From Myxococcales bacterium (GTDB lineage: Bacteria > Myxococcota > UBA796 > SXON01): 59,396 nucleotides of DNA. The notes under the pieces were generated by a model, which had not been told where the DNA came from, did not search any database, and worked only from the letters and a program-made list of their open reading frames with translations. Location: the NCBI GenBank assembly GCA_009692585.1, contig SHYX01000031.1, positions 1 through 59,396 of the forward strand, read 5' to 3'. How positions within the stretch are numbered: the stretch's first letter is position 1; each line of letters starts with the position of its first letter. Positions 32,610 to 40,712 of the stretch are shown piece by piece. The translations under genes were made by a program, and so were the position numbers.

Positions 32610-33626
32610 ATGTGGTTTTGGGTGGCCGCTTCGTTCGCCGCGGATCCGGACTTCGAGGTGCGCCCGTTCGCGTGGGTGCAGCCACGCGTCAGCTGGGAGG
32701 AGTGGGAGCCCGCGGCCTCCGTGGGCGAAGGAGCCGCCGGGTTGGATCTGGCGGCGCGGGTCGGCATCGAAGCGCAGTCCGCCGCGCTGCACCTTCGTGG
32801 CCGGGTGGAGCTCGCGGCGGCGCCCGAGGTGGGCGCCACCGACGCCTTCGTCGCGTGGTCGCCGCACGCGGTCATCGCCGTCTACGCCGGCCAGTTCAAG
32901 GTGCCGTTCGGGGTGCAGGCGCTGGCCACCGATACGCGCCTCCAACTGCCGAACTACGCGCCGGTGGTGGCGGCCGTCGCCTACGGTCGCGAGGTCGGTG
33001 CGATGGCCGAGGTCCGCCTGCCCATCGCGCAGAAGATTCGCGGCGCGCTCTCGGTAGCCGCGTTCGATCTCGGGCCCACCCTGGCTGACGGGGGGCCGGC
33101 GCGCTCAATCCTGACCACGGCGCGACTCCAGCTATTGCCGTTGGGACCCCGTGAGCGCCCGGTCGAGGGGACGCTGCGCGAGCCGTTCATCGGGGTCGGC
33201 GCCGCCGTCAGCCACGATCCGACGGCCCCGGACGGTGACCCCGAGCTGTTGAGTGCATGGGAGGCCGATCTTCAGTTGGCCTTCGGCATATTTTCGCTGC
33301 AAGGGGAGTTTTTGGAGCGCACCCCCGGGCCCGACGGCGAGGGTCGCTCCGGCACGGCCGGCGGGTACGGCCAGCTCGGGCTGTTCATCCCCGCTCCCTG
33401 GGCACGGGAGCATCTCGAGTTGGTCGGGCGTTTTGGCGGACTCGATCCCAACGTCGACGACGACGTCCGGGAAAGCGACCTGTCCGTCGAGGGTGGCGTC
33501 AACCTGTACGTTCCGGAGTCGCCCGCCTGGATGCATGACGTGAAGCTCCAGCTCGCGTGGCGCAGCGGGCTCGGCGATTCGCTCACCGCCGACCGGTTCG
33601 ACGCTGTCGCCACCGTGCGCTTCTGA
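32610..33626 (+). CDS. OprP/OprO-type outer-membrane porin
   Basis: A 338-residue beta-barrel protein with a short signal (MWFWVAASFA). Features of the phosphate-selective porin-like family are VYAGQFKVPFGVQALATDTRLQL, YGREVGAMAEV, and strand-like repeats to the terminal VATVRF, whose aromatic last residue favours BAM-dependent assembly. Proteins of this family admit anions or sugars; selectivity cannot be predicted here. ATG 32610 is taken because it opens the signal; the frame extends upstream only as antisense to the flippase gene. It ends 3 nt from the convergent small gene. Confidence 0.82.
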   Translation: MWFWVAASFAADPDFEVRPFAWVQPRVSWEEWEPAASVGEGAAGLDLAARVGIEAQSAALHLRGRVELAAAPEVGATDAFVAWSPHAVIAVYAGQFKVPFGVQALATDTRLQLPNYAPVVAAVAYGREVGAMAEVRLPIAQKIRGALSVAAFDLGPTLADGGPARSILTTARLQLLPLGPRERPVEGTLREPFIGVGAAVSHDPTAPDGDPELLSAWEADLQLAFGIFSLQGEFLERTPGPDGEGRSGTAGGYGQLGLFIPAPWAREHLELVGRFGGLDPNVDDDVRESDLSVEGGVNLYVPESPAWMHDVKLQLAWRSGLGDSLTADRFDAVATVRF

Positions 33627-33629
33627 CGC

Positions 33630-33821
33630 TCAGCGATCGGACCCCGGTTTCTTGTCGATCCGTCCGTCCTTCTCCAGCGCGTCGTAGAGGTCGCGCTTGG
33701 GCTCGGAGAACTTGTTCGGCGCGTCCGACGAGGTGTCCCCGAGAGTCGACACGATCTTCTCCCCGTACCGGCTCATGACCTTGTCCTTGAGTCCCCGAAG
33801 GACCGATCGCGCGATGCCCAT
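33630..33821 (-). CDS. Small hydrophilic protein, 63 residues
   Basis: A short ORF starting MGIARSVLRGLKDKVMSRYG, preceded by GGGAG about seven bases upstream of the ATG. An amphipathic helix at about 4-24 is followed by a polar segment and a charged C-terminus (DGRIDKKPGSDR). I recognise no family. The good ribosome-binding site and plausible composition support it as a real gene. Its stop is 3 nt from the porin stop on the other strand. It could be a small stress or regulatory protein, but nothing proves that. Confidence 0.6.
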   Translation of the reverse strand: MGIARSVLRGLKDKVMSRYGEKIVSTLGDTSSDAPNKFSEPKRDLYDALEKDGRIDKKPGSDR

Positions 33822-33927
33822 CTTGGCTCCCTGTTCGTGCTCCCTGTAGTTTCCAGCGAGTCCCTTGGCAACGCCGCGACGTACAGGTGGGCCCCTTCCC
33901 GGGGTCCGCGATACACTGCGCCGCCCC

Positions 33928-35328
33928 ATGCCCCTCGATTCTCAGGCCCATCCTCCCCGATTCCGCCTGTGGATCCGGCGACAGAACCTCGCCGTGGGGG
34001 CCTATTCGCTGCGATTCGAGGCACAGGAGGGCAAGGGAATCCTGCGCGTCGCGCGCCCGGGGGTGTTGATCGATCCGCCAGCTCGGCCGGAGGGCATCGA
34101 GGAGCGACTCACGCCGGCGCAGCTCCGGAGCACCCGGTTCATCCTGGTCTGGGATGGCGGCCGCGCCCGCCAGACTCACCTCCTCGAGCGCATCGAGGAG
34201 GGGCAGCTCGAGCGCATCGAGCTGGACCGTTGGCTGGACGTGGAGATTGTCGTGGACGGCGGATTCCGGTACGCGTCGATCCCCATCTCGACCCCGCCTG
34301 CGGAAGCGCGCCCCACCAAGGCCGAAGCGCGGCGGCCGTCCCTGAGCGAACTCCGACACGCGCTCGACAGCATGACCGTGCGTCGCGAAGAGGGGCGGGA
34401 ACCGGCGCTGACGACCGACCTGCGGCCCACGCCCGTCCCGCCCGACGTGGCCGCGCCTGCGGTGGTGCCGGCCGGCCGTGTGGGCGGGGCGCTCGCCAAC
34501 CTCGCCGACTACGAGGTGGACCGCCCGCGGATGGCGCCCGACCCGACGGCCTCGTCCCGTCGCGTGGGTCCAGCCCCGCTGCCGCTGCCGCCGGACTGGC
34601 TCACCGACGCCACCACGGTCGCGCTGGGCGACGAAGACGACACGGTGATCCTCCCCGCGGAGGACGCGGGCGACGAGGCCAGTGACGAATCCGATGTTCT
34701 GGCCATGGCAGACGGGGATGCCAGCATCGAGGACTCAGAGTCGCTTGCGATGGGGGAGGCCGACGACGACCCTGATCAGGTGGAGACCTCGGAGCTGGGG
34801 GAGGCTCCGCCGCCACCCCAGGCGCAACCCGCGGCCCCGCCGAAGGCGCCGCGCACCTCCAGGCCGCCGGCCGCTGAAACCGCAGGGGGTGCGGCCGCGT
34901 TCTTCGCACAGTTCAACGACGAGGAGGACGAGGCGGTCTTCTCGATCGACCTGCCGTCGCACCGGCACTCCACCGAGCACGTCACCGTGCGGCGCGGGGA
35001 CGAGCGCGACGACGGCGCCTTTGCTTCGGAGGTGCTGCCGCCGATTCGCGGAGTCGTGGTGGCACCCCGGCTGGCCAAGGCCGCACTGCTGCCCGCGCCT
35101 CCGGAGCCGCCGCCGGCCCCCCCGCCGGGGCTGCCGAGCGGTCTGGCCGACCCGGCCATCGATCACTGGCAGAATGCCGCCACCTTGACGGCGGCCGACG
35201 ATGGGGACGGCATCGTCCATCGAGGCCCGACCACGCTGGTCCGCCACCTCCGTCGGCGGGCGGAGGAGCAGCGCGCCCGCATCGCCGAGTTGGAGAGCCG
35301 CATCGCGGAGCTCGAGGCGAAGGGTTAG
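33928..35328 (+). CDS. Acidic protein with C-terminal coiled coil, unknown function
   Basis: A 466-residue cytoplasmic protein. The N-terminal ~115 residues form a compact, mixed-charge domain (RLWIRRQNLAVGAYSLRFE; ILVWDGGRARQTHLLERI). A long disordered region rich in Asp, Glu, Pro and Ala follows (about 120-420). The last ~30 residues (RRRAEEQRARIAELESRIAE) are a clear coiled coil. I do not recognise the N-terminal domain. It precedes rbfA by nine bases in the same direction, where infB or ylxP is often found, so it may be co-transcribed with ribosome-maturation genes. Confidence 0.7.
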   Translation: MPLDSQAHPPRFRLWIRRQNLAVGAYSLRFEAQEGKGILRVARPGVLIDPPARPEGIEERLTPAQLRSTRFILVWDGGRARQTHLLERIEEGQLERIELDRWLDVEIVVDGGFRYASIPISTPPAEARPTKAEARRPSLSELRHALDSMTVRREEGREPALTTDLRPTPVPPDVAAPAVVPAGRVGGALANLADYEVDRPRMAPDPTASSRRVGPAPLPLPPDWLTDATTVALGDEDDTVILPAEDAGDEASDESDVLAMADGDASIEDSESLAMGEADDDPDQVETSELGEAPPPPQAQPAAPPKAPRTSRPPAAETAGGAAAFFAQFNDEEDEAVFSIDLPSHRHSTEHVTVRRGDERDDGAFASEVLPPIRGVVVAPRLAKAALLPAPPEPPPAPPPGLPSGLADPAIDHWQNAATLTAADDGDGIVHRGPTTLVRHLRRRAEEQRARIAELESRIAELEAKG

Positions 35329-35337
35329 TTCGCGCCC

Positions 35338-35697
35338 ATGGCTGGCCATCGCGCAGACCGCATCGCGGTTCGGGTTCAGGAAGAGGTCACGCGGCTGTTG
35401 CGCGAAGGCGTCATCGACCCGCGTGTGGGCAACGTCAGTGTGTTGGGCGTGACGGTCACCGATGATCTCGCTGTCGCGACCATTCGTTGGCTTCCCTTCG
35501 GTGGCGTCGGCGATCGAGAGGCGATCGCGGCGGGGCTCAAGGCGGTGGCGCCGATGCTCCGCGGGCCGGTGGGGCGCTCGTTGGGCATCCGGCACTCGCC
35601 CGAGCTGCGCTTCGAGATCGATCGCAACGTGGAGTATGCGGCTCACATGGACGACCTCTTTGCCCGCATCCGTCGGGGCGGCGAGGAGCCTACGTGA
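35338..35697 (+). CDS. rbfA: Ribosome-binding factor A
   Basis: A 119-residue KH-like protein that binds the 30S subunit and helps mature the 5' end of 16S rRNA. The family's N-terminal RADRIAVRVQEEVTRLLREG, central DPRVGNVSVLGVTVTDDL and C-terminal RHSPELRFEID-RNVEYAAHMDDL are all present. The length is normal. Its stop overlaps the truB start by 4 nt, the common rbfA-truB order. Confidence 0.95.
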   Translation: MAGHRADRIAVRVQEEVTRLLREGVIDPRVGNVSVLGVTVTDDLAVATIRWLPFGGVGDREAIAAGLKAVAPMLRGPVGRSLGIRHSPELRFEIDRNVEYAAHMDDLFARIRRGGEEPT

Positions 35698-36665
35698 TCG
35701 CCGATGGGTTCGTCGTCGTCGACAAGCCACCGGGCGTCACCTCCCACGACATCGTGGCCGTGGTGCGGGCGGTCACCGGACTCAAGAAGGTGGGCCACAC
35801 CGGCACCCTGGATCCGTTCGCCACCGGGGTGTTGCCGCTGGCGCTCGGCGGTGCCACGCGGCTCATCGCCTATCTGGACGAAAGCGAGAAGGTCTACAAC
35901 GCGGTGGTGCGACTCGGCATCCAGACCGACACCGGCGACCCGACGGGGCAGACCATCGCCGAGGCCCCCGTGCGCCCCTACAAGGCCCGGGAGGTCGACG
36001 CCGTCTTACAGGGCTTCGTCGGCGAACGTGAGCAGACGCCGCCCAAGTACTCGGCGGTCAAGGTCAAGGGGAGGCCGCTGTACGCCTACGCCCGGGCCGG
36101 CTTGGAGGTCGAGGCACGCTCGCGACCCATCCGCATCCACGGCATGGAGATGCTGGACATGGGTGAGGACACCGTGCGCGTCCGCATCCGGTGCAGCCGC
36201 GGCACCTACGCGCGCGTCCTGGCCGAACAGATCGCCGAGCAGCTCGGAACCGTGGGTCACCTTGGCGAGCTGCGTCGGGAGGGCAGCGGTCGGTTCACCC
36301 TGGAGTCAGCGGTGTCGATGTCGCGACTGGCCACCATCGTGGGGGGCTCTCCCGACTGGATCAACGTACTTCGGGCAACCCGCGGCGAGGATCGTGTCCC
36401 CTGGCGTGATCGGGCCTCGATCATCGAGGGGCTCGCTCCCTTCGGCGTCACTCCGGCCGCGGCGCTGGGCCACCTGCCGCGGGCGACGCTCTCGCCGCTG
36501 GAAGCGCGGCGATTCGTCCAGACCGGGGTGGCGCCCGCTTCGTGTCGAGCCGGGGACGTGGCCGTGGTTTTGTTCGAGGGGACGACCGTGGTCGGCGTGG
36601 TGCCACCCGGCGGCCAGAAGGCGGTGGTCCTGGCGCGGGAGGATGCGCCTCCCGCCCGGTCTTGA
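35694..36665 (+). CDS. truB: tRNA pseudouridine-55 synthase
   Basis: A 323-residue enzyme that makes pseudouridine 55 in the T-loop of tRNAs. The catalytic motif is KVGHTGTLDPFATG with D40 as nucleophile; VVDKPPGVTSHDIV opens the protein and RIRCSRGTYARVLAEQ follows later. A C-terminal domain (about 235-323) corresponds to the PUA-like extension. GTG 35694 overlaps the rbfA TGA by 4 nt and gives the standard N-terminus. Confidence 0.96.
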   Translation: MIADGFVVVDKPPGVTSHDIVAVVRAVTGLKKVGHTGTLDPFATGVLPLALGGATRLIAYLDESEKVYNAVVRLGIQTDTGDPTGQTIAEAPVRPYKAREVDAVLQGFVGEREQTPPKYSAVKVKGRPLYAYARAGLEVEARSRPIRIHGMEMLDMGEDTVRVRIRCSRGTYARVLAEQIAEQLGTVGHLGELRREGSGRFTLESAVSMSRLATIVGGSPDWINVLRATRGEDRVPWRDRASIIEGLAPFGVTPAAALGHLPRATLSPLEARRFVQTGVAPASCRAGDVAVVLFEGTTVVGVVPPGGQKAVVLAREDAPPARS

Positions 36666-36711
36666 CGTCCGCCGGCGCGGGCGATAGACGGCGCTGCTTC
36701 CGAGACCGCCC

Positions 36712-37065
36712 ATGTTGACCGTTTCCTCGCTCGAGCAGGAACTGCTCGCCGGCCGCACCCTCAACGCCCACGTTGGCGACGATGTGCGGGTCCACGTCAA
36801 GATCACCGACGGCGAGAAGTCGCGCATCCAGATCTTCGAAGGCACCGTCATCGCGATCAAGCATGGCGGCCCGCGCACCACGATCACCGTCCGCAAGACC
36901 AGCTTCGGCGTGGGCGTCGAGCGCGTGTTCCCGGTCTTCGCCCCGACCGTCGACAAGATCGAGGTCAAGGTGCGGCACAACGTGCGGCGCGCCAAGCTGT
37001 ACTACCTGCGCCAGCGCTCGGGCAAGAGCGCGCGCTTGAAGGAAGTCGGCTACGGCAAGAGCTGA
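36712..37065 (+). CDS. rplS: 50S ribosomal protein L19
   Basis: A 117-residue protein at the 30S-50S interface. Recognised by [33 protein letters not shown] and the C-terminal [17 protein letters not shown]. The length is normal. It stands 46 nt after truB and 22 nt before the UPF0102 gene. The usual partners rpsP-rimM-trmD are absent here. Confidence 0.97.
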   Translation: MLTVSSLEQELLAGRTLNAHVGDDVRVHVKITDGEKSRIQIFEGTVIAIKHGGPRTTITVRKTSFGVGVERVFPVFAPTVDKIEVKVRHNVRRAKLYYLRQRSGKSARLKEVGYGKS

Positions 37066-37087
37066 TCCGGAGGAGCGTCGCGCGCGG

Positions 37088-37423
37088 TTGTGGCGCGGCG
37101 CCGAAGCGGAGTCCCGGGTGGTGTCGGCATTGGAGGCCCAGGGATGGACCACGCTGGCCCGCAACTGGCGCGGCGCCGGCGGCGAGTTGGACGCCGTCGT
37201 GGAGCGCGCGGGACGCCTCCGCTTCGTGGAGGTGAAGCTCCGCGACCTCGATGATCCGCGCTCGGAAGAGGCGGTGGGGCCCCACAAACGGTCGCGCCTC
37301 CGGCGCGCCGCGCGCCTGTGGCTCGAAGAGCGCGGCGAGCCCGACGACGAGGTGTGTTTCTTCGTGGTGCTCGTCGGTCACGACGGCAGGCTCGAGTGGA
37401 TCGACGACGCGTTCGATGGCTGA
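37088..37423 (+). CDS. UPF0102 (YraN) family protein
   Basis: A 111-residue, restriction-endonuclease-fold protein of unknown function. The family pattern is visible: G-x-x-AE near the start (WRGAEAESRVVSALEAQG), GELDAVVERAGRLRFVEVK with the D...E-V-K catalytic-like triad, and KRSRLRRAARLWL. TTG 37088 follows a GGAGGAG at about eleven bases, and no better start is present. It follows rplS closely, a common neighbourhood (with rnhB in many genomes, not seen here). Confidence 0.9.
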   Translation: MWRGAEAESRVVSALEAQGWTTLARNWRGAGGELDAVVERAGRLRFVEVKLRDLDDPRSEEAVGPHKRSRLRRAARLWLEERGEPDDEVCFFVVLVGHDGRLEWIDDAFDG

Positions 37424-37435
37424 TGGGACCGGGCG

Positions 37436-38497
37436 CTACCGGATGCGAATGCTCAGCGAGGTACCCGCGACGATGCGGATGGTGTCGGCCGCAGTGTAGA
37501 CCGGGTACGGGCTCTCGACGCGCTGGGCCAGGTGGTAGCGCACTTCGCCGTAGAGCTGCCACTGGAGGTACTTCATGAAGCGCACGTCCAGCCCGGCCCC
37601 GCCGCCGAGCTCGAAGGACTCGGCCTGTTGGACGAGCCCGGTGTCAGGGAGGAGCACCGCCGGCAACTCCAGCCCCGTCGGCACGTCCTGGTAGCTGGAC
37701 CAATGGGCGGCGAGGTGCAGATCGACCGCGGAGCGCGCGCCGCTGTTCGCGTTCTCGCCGGTGATGAACTCGGCACCGACCACGGCGTCGACGGTGTTGG
37801 CGGGGTCGATCTCGGCATCCTTGAGCACCAGGGTCCCGTCGTCGTCGAGGATGTCGCGTGTGACCGGCAGGTTGTCCTCGACGACCAGCCGCATGTAGGG
37901 CTCGTGCTTTCCCTGGCGCGAGGAGACCGTCGTCGCCGCCCGCAAGCCGACGCCGCCAGGGCCGGCGCCGTGGGTGCCAAGGCCGCCCGAGTCTGAGGCG
38001 TCCTTGACGACGAACCACGCGCCATCACCGGGGGTACGTACCGCCCCCTCCAGCAGGAACGTGAAGCGGTTACGACGCGAGGTGAACGCTTCGGAGAAGG
38101 GCGTGCCTTTGACCCCGATCCACACGCCGTGCACCCCGCGCCCCTTGCTGACCGTCGCATCGTCTTCGGTGACCGTACCGGCGTAGCTGCCGGTCTCGGT
38201 GGCCGGGTCGTACACCATCTTGCTCCAGCCCTGGACCTCGACCGACTGGTAGACGGTGTGGGGCACATCCACGAACAATGCGGTCCCCGGTGCGACGCCG
38301 AAGGCCAGGCCGTAGTGCATCACGTGGCCGTTGATCTGCCGCTCGCCGACGTCCAGGTCGTCTTCGGACAGCTGGCCATGTTGGCTCAGCTTGCCCTGAA
38401 GACGGTTGAAGGTGTAGCCCACGCTGACGTCGCCGCGCAGAAAGGGGGGGAGGTCGGTGACGGTGGCTGCGCTGGCAAAGGTGAACAGGACGAGCAT
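37436..38497 (-). CDS. Outer-membrane beta-barrel protein (MetA-pathway-like/phenol-degradation-like barrel)
   Basis: A 353-residue exported protein. ATG 38497 gives a short signal (MLVLFTFASAA). The sequence then alternates polar and hydrophobic residues in strand-length blocks, with Gly/aromatic turns (for example DVSVGYTFNRLQGKLSQ, GLRAATTVSS, WQLYGEVRYHLAQRV), and ends in a strand (GTSLSIRIR). A TTG further upstream would give a longer, Arg-containing signal, so the start is uncertain. The family name is only a resemblance. It is convergent with the UPF0102 gene, 12 nt apart. Confidence 0.72.
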   Translation of the reverse strand: MLVLFTFASAATVTDLPPFLRGDVSVGYTFNRLQGKLSQHGQLSEDDLDVGERQINGHVMHYGLAFGVAPGTALFVDVPHTVYQSVEVQGWSKMVYDPATETGSYAGTVTEDDATVSKGRGVHGVWIGVKGTPFSEAFTSRRNRFTFLLEGAVRTPGDGAWFVVKDASDSGGLGTHGAGPGGVGLRAATTVSSRQGKHEPYMRLVVEDNLPVTRDILDDDGTLVLKDAEIDPANTVDAVVGAEFITGENANSGARSAVDLHLAAHWSSYQDVPTGLELPAVLLPDTGLVQQAESFELGGGAGLDVRFMKYLQWQLYGEVRYHLAQRVESPYPVYTAADTIRIVAGTSLSIRIR

Positions 38498-38569
38498 GAA
38501 TTCGGCGCGACTCCGGCCGGGGAGGGTACGCCGGGGGCGGGTCGTCGTCAACGTTGGGAGCGGTTGGAG

Positions 38570-38821
38570 ATGGAGGCCGAGCGACGGCGATGGGCCGCGG
38601 TGTGGGAGCAAGCGCGGGTTTGGTGTGGCCCGACGGACGTTGAACGCGGGGCCGCACTCGCGGACCTGATGTTGCTGGCGGACGCGGTGCTTGCGTCGCG
38701 ACCGGACGGCGCCGAGCTGCGTGAGCCCCGAGCATCCACGGGGCGAGCTCACGACCCTGCATACCCACCTGGGAGACGACGACGTCGGAAGGTCGAGGAC
38801 GCGGAGACGGGGTTGGAATGA
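38570..38821 (+). CDS. Possible small helical protein, 83 residues
   Basis: A short ORF beginning MEAERRRWAAVWEQARVW, with a Leu/Ala-rich amphipathic stretch (ALADLMLLADAVLAS). The last third is Arg-rich and looks non-native. TTG 38564 is an alternative start. It lies in the 416-bp gap between the barrel gene and the MopE-repeat gene, with no clear ribosome-binding site. It could be a real small protein, an out-of-date fragment or chance. Confidence 0.3.
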   Translation: MEAERRRWAAVWEQARVWCGPTDVERGAALADLMLLADAVLASRPDGAELREPRASTGRAHDPAYPPGRRRRRKVEDAETGLE

Positions 38822-38913
38822 CCCAGACGGGACGGCTGCACGATGGGGTCGACAGGTAATTCGGCAGGGAGGCTGCCCACCGTATAGACTGCAACGCTGC
38901 CTGGGAGGCCCTC

Positions 38914-40002
38914 TTGCTGTTGTTCGCCGCACTCGCGTTCGCCACCGTCCCGCTCAGTGACGACTTCGAGGACGGAAGTATGCCGCCGTGGCGTCCGAAC
39001 GGCGGCAGTTGGGTGGAGACCGGCGGCGCCATGCTGGGCGCCCACTCCGAGCCGGGCGTCGGGGTTTCGACCTTCGCCGAGCACATCGACCTGCGCCAGC
39101 GCATCACCGTCACCCTGCACGTCGGCGGCGTCGGCACCGGCGGGTTCGTGTATCAGGTGGGCAATGACGCGTCGTGGTGCGCCGTGTGGGCGGGGCACGG
39201 GACCGTCTGGGTAGGGACCGACAGCACCGACGAGGAGCAGGTCTACGAAGGCGTCGATCCGGGCACGACTGAGGAGGTGATCATCATCGTGGATGACGAG
39301 TTCACCTGGGTGTCGCTCGACGGCGTGGAGGTCTATGCAGGGGAGACGGAATGCGGCGTGGCCCGCTCGTCCGGCGACATCGGCCTGACCGCGGTGAGCG
39401 GGCTCGGCGAGGCGGCCATCTACGATTTTTCCATGGTGCTCGGTGGGCGGGACCGCGACGGGGATGGTTCGGACGACGACGACGACTGCGCGCCGGACGA
39501 CGGCACGATCTTCCCCGGTGCCGACGAGGTCTGGTATGACGGAGTCGACTCCGACTGCCTGGGCAACGACGACTTCGACCAGGACGGCGACGAGGTGACG
39601 GTCGACGAAGACTGCGACGACACCGATGCCTTCGTCTACCCGGGAGCAGAGGACCTATGGTACGACGGTCGCGACTCGGACTGCGCCGGCAACGACGACT
39701 CCGATGCCGACGGGGACGGTCATGCGGTCGAGGGCAGTGGCGACGACTGCAACGACGGCGACGCCAGCACCTACCCGGGCGCCACCACGGACGAGCACGA
39801 CGGCGTCGATCACGACTGCGATGGCTTCATTCCCAATCCCGACTACCAGGACACCGGTGACGCCTCCGGCGACGGCGACGGCGACGGCGCTGACGGCGGC
39901 GGTGGGGACGGCGGGTGCGCGTGTGAGAGCGGCACACCAGCCGGCGCGGCCGCGGGACTTCTGGGTGTCGCAGTGGTGGTGCGCCGTCGTCGTCGCGGAT
40001 GA
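38914..40002 (+). CDS. Secreted MopE-repeat protein with MYXO-CTERM-like tail
   Basis: A 362-residue surface protein. TTG 38914, with GGGAGG upstream, is the first start in frame and opens a very short signal (MLLFAALAFA). Residues about 15-180 form a concanavalin-like or jelly-roll-type domain (DDFEDGSMPPW at its start; YDFSMVLGGRD at its end). Three to four Asp-rich MopE-type repeats follow (DVWYDGVDSDC-like), then an acidic Gly/Asp linker and a tail with CAC, a hydrophobic stretch and VVRRRRRG. The repeats probably bind calcium. The domain may bind carbohydrate, which is inferred. Its stop overlaps the start of nth (ATGA). Confidence 0.82.
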   Translation: MLLFAALAFATVPLSDDFEDGSMPPWRPNGGSWVETGGAMLGAHSEPGVGVSTFAEHIDLRQRITVTLHVGGVGTGGFVYQVGNDASWCAVWAGHGTVWVGTDSTDEEQVYEGVDPGTTEEVIIIVDDEFTWVSLDGVEVYAGETECGVARSSGDIGLTAVSGLGEAAIYDFSMVLGGRDRDGDGSDDDDDCAPDDGTIFPGADEVWYDGVDSDCLGNDDFDQDGDEVTVDEDCDDTDAFVYPGAEDLWYDGRDSDCAGNDDSDADGDGHAVEGSGDDCNDGDASTYPGATTDEHDGVDHDCDGFIPNPDYQDTGDASGDGDGDGADGGGGDGGCACESGTPAGAAAGLLGVAVVVRRRRRG

Positions 40003-40655
40003 GAGCGCGGCGACCGCCGCGCGACGTACGCCCCTGGCTCGCCGCGCTCACGGTCGCGGTTCCGGAACCTCGATGTGAGCTGAACTTCAGGGACCCCTTC
40101 GAGCTGCTCATCGCCACCCAACTGAGCGCCCAGTCCACGGATGTGATGGTGAACAAGGTCACGCCGGAGCTGTTCGCGCGGTGGCCGGACGCAGCGGCGA
40201 TGGCGGTCGCCGAGCCCACCGAGATGGAGGCAGTGCTTCGTCCGACCGGCTTCTTTCGGCAGAAGGCACGACACGCCATCGCGACTTCGCGTCTGCTTGT
40301 CGGCCACCACGAGGGGCAGGTCCCGGCCGAGATGGCGGCGCTCATCAAGCTCCCCGGAGTCGCGCGCAAGACGGCCAACGTCGTCCTGGGTACCGCGTTC
40401 GGTATCGCCAGCGGCGTCACCGTCGACACCCACGTCTTCCGCGTCACCGGGCGCTGGGGGTGGCATCGGGAAAAGACCGCCGAGAAAGTCGAGCCGCTCT
40501 TGATGAAGGCCATCCCGCGCCCGGAGTGGCCGGCGTTCGGTCATCGGGTGGTGCTCTTCGGCCGCTACCACTGCACGGCGCGGGCGCCACGGTGTGGTGT
40601 TTGTCCGCTGGGGGGGCTGTGTCCGTCGGTAGGGCCGATGCCCGCCGCGTCGTGA
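39999..40655 (+). CDS. nth: Endonuclease III
   Basis: A 218-residue bifunctional DNA glycosylase/AP lyase that removes oxidised pyrimidines. The helix-hairpin-helix motif with the catalytic Lys is LPGVARKTANVVLG; the catalytic Asp is in GVTVDTHVFRVT. The [4Fe-4S] ligands C-x6-C-x2-C-x5-C are present at the C-terminus (CTARAPRCGVCPLGGLC). The ATG overlaps the upstream stop by 4 nt, an odd coupling with a surface-protein gene that probably reflects only compaction. Confidence 0.96.
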   Translation: MRARRPPRDVRPWLAALTVAVPEPRCELNFRDPFELLIATQLSAQSTDVMVNKVTPELFARWPDAAAMAVAEPTEMEAVLRPTGFFRQKARHAIATSRLLVGHHEGQVPAEMAALIKLPGVARKTANVVLGTAFGIASGVTVDTHVFRVTGRWGWHREKTAEKVEPLLMKAIPRPEWPAFGHRVVLFGRYHCTARAPRCGVCPLGGLCPSVGPMPAAS

Positions 40656-40712
40656 CTTCGGGCGTCTGAGCGAACTCCCCGCGCCGTGCCGGCACGGGTT
40701 AGCCCCGCCGCC

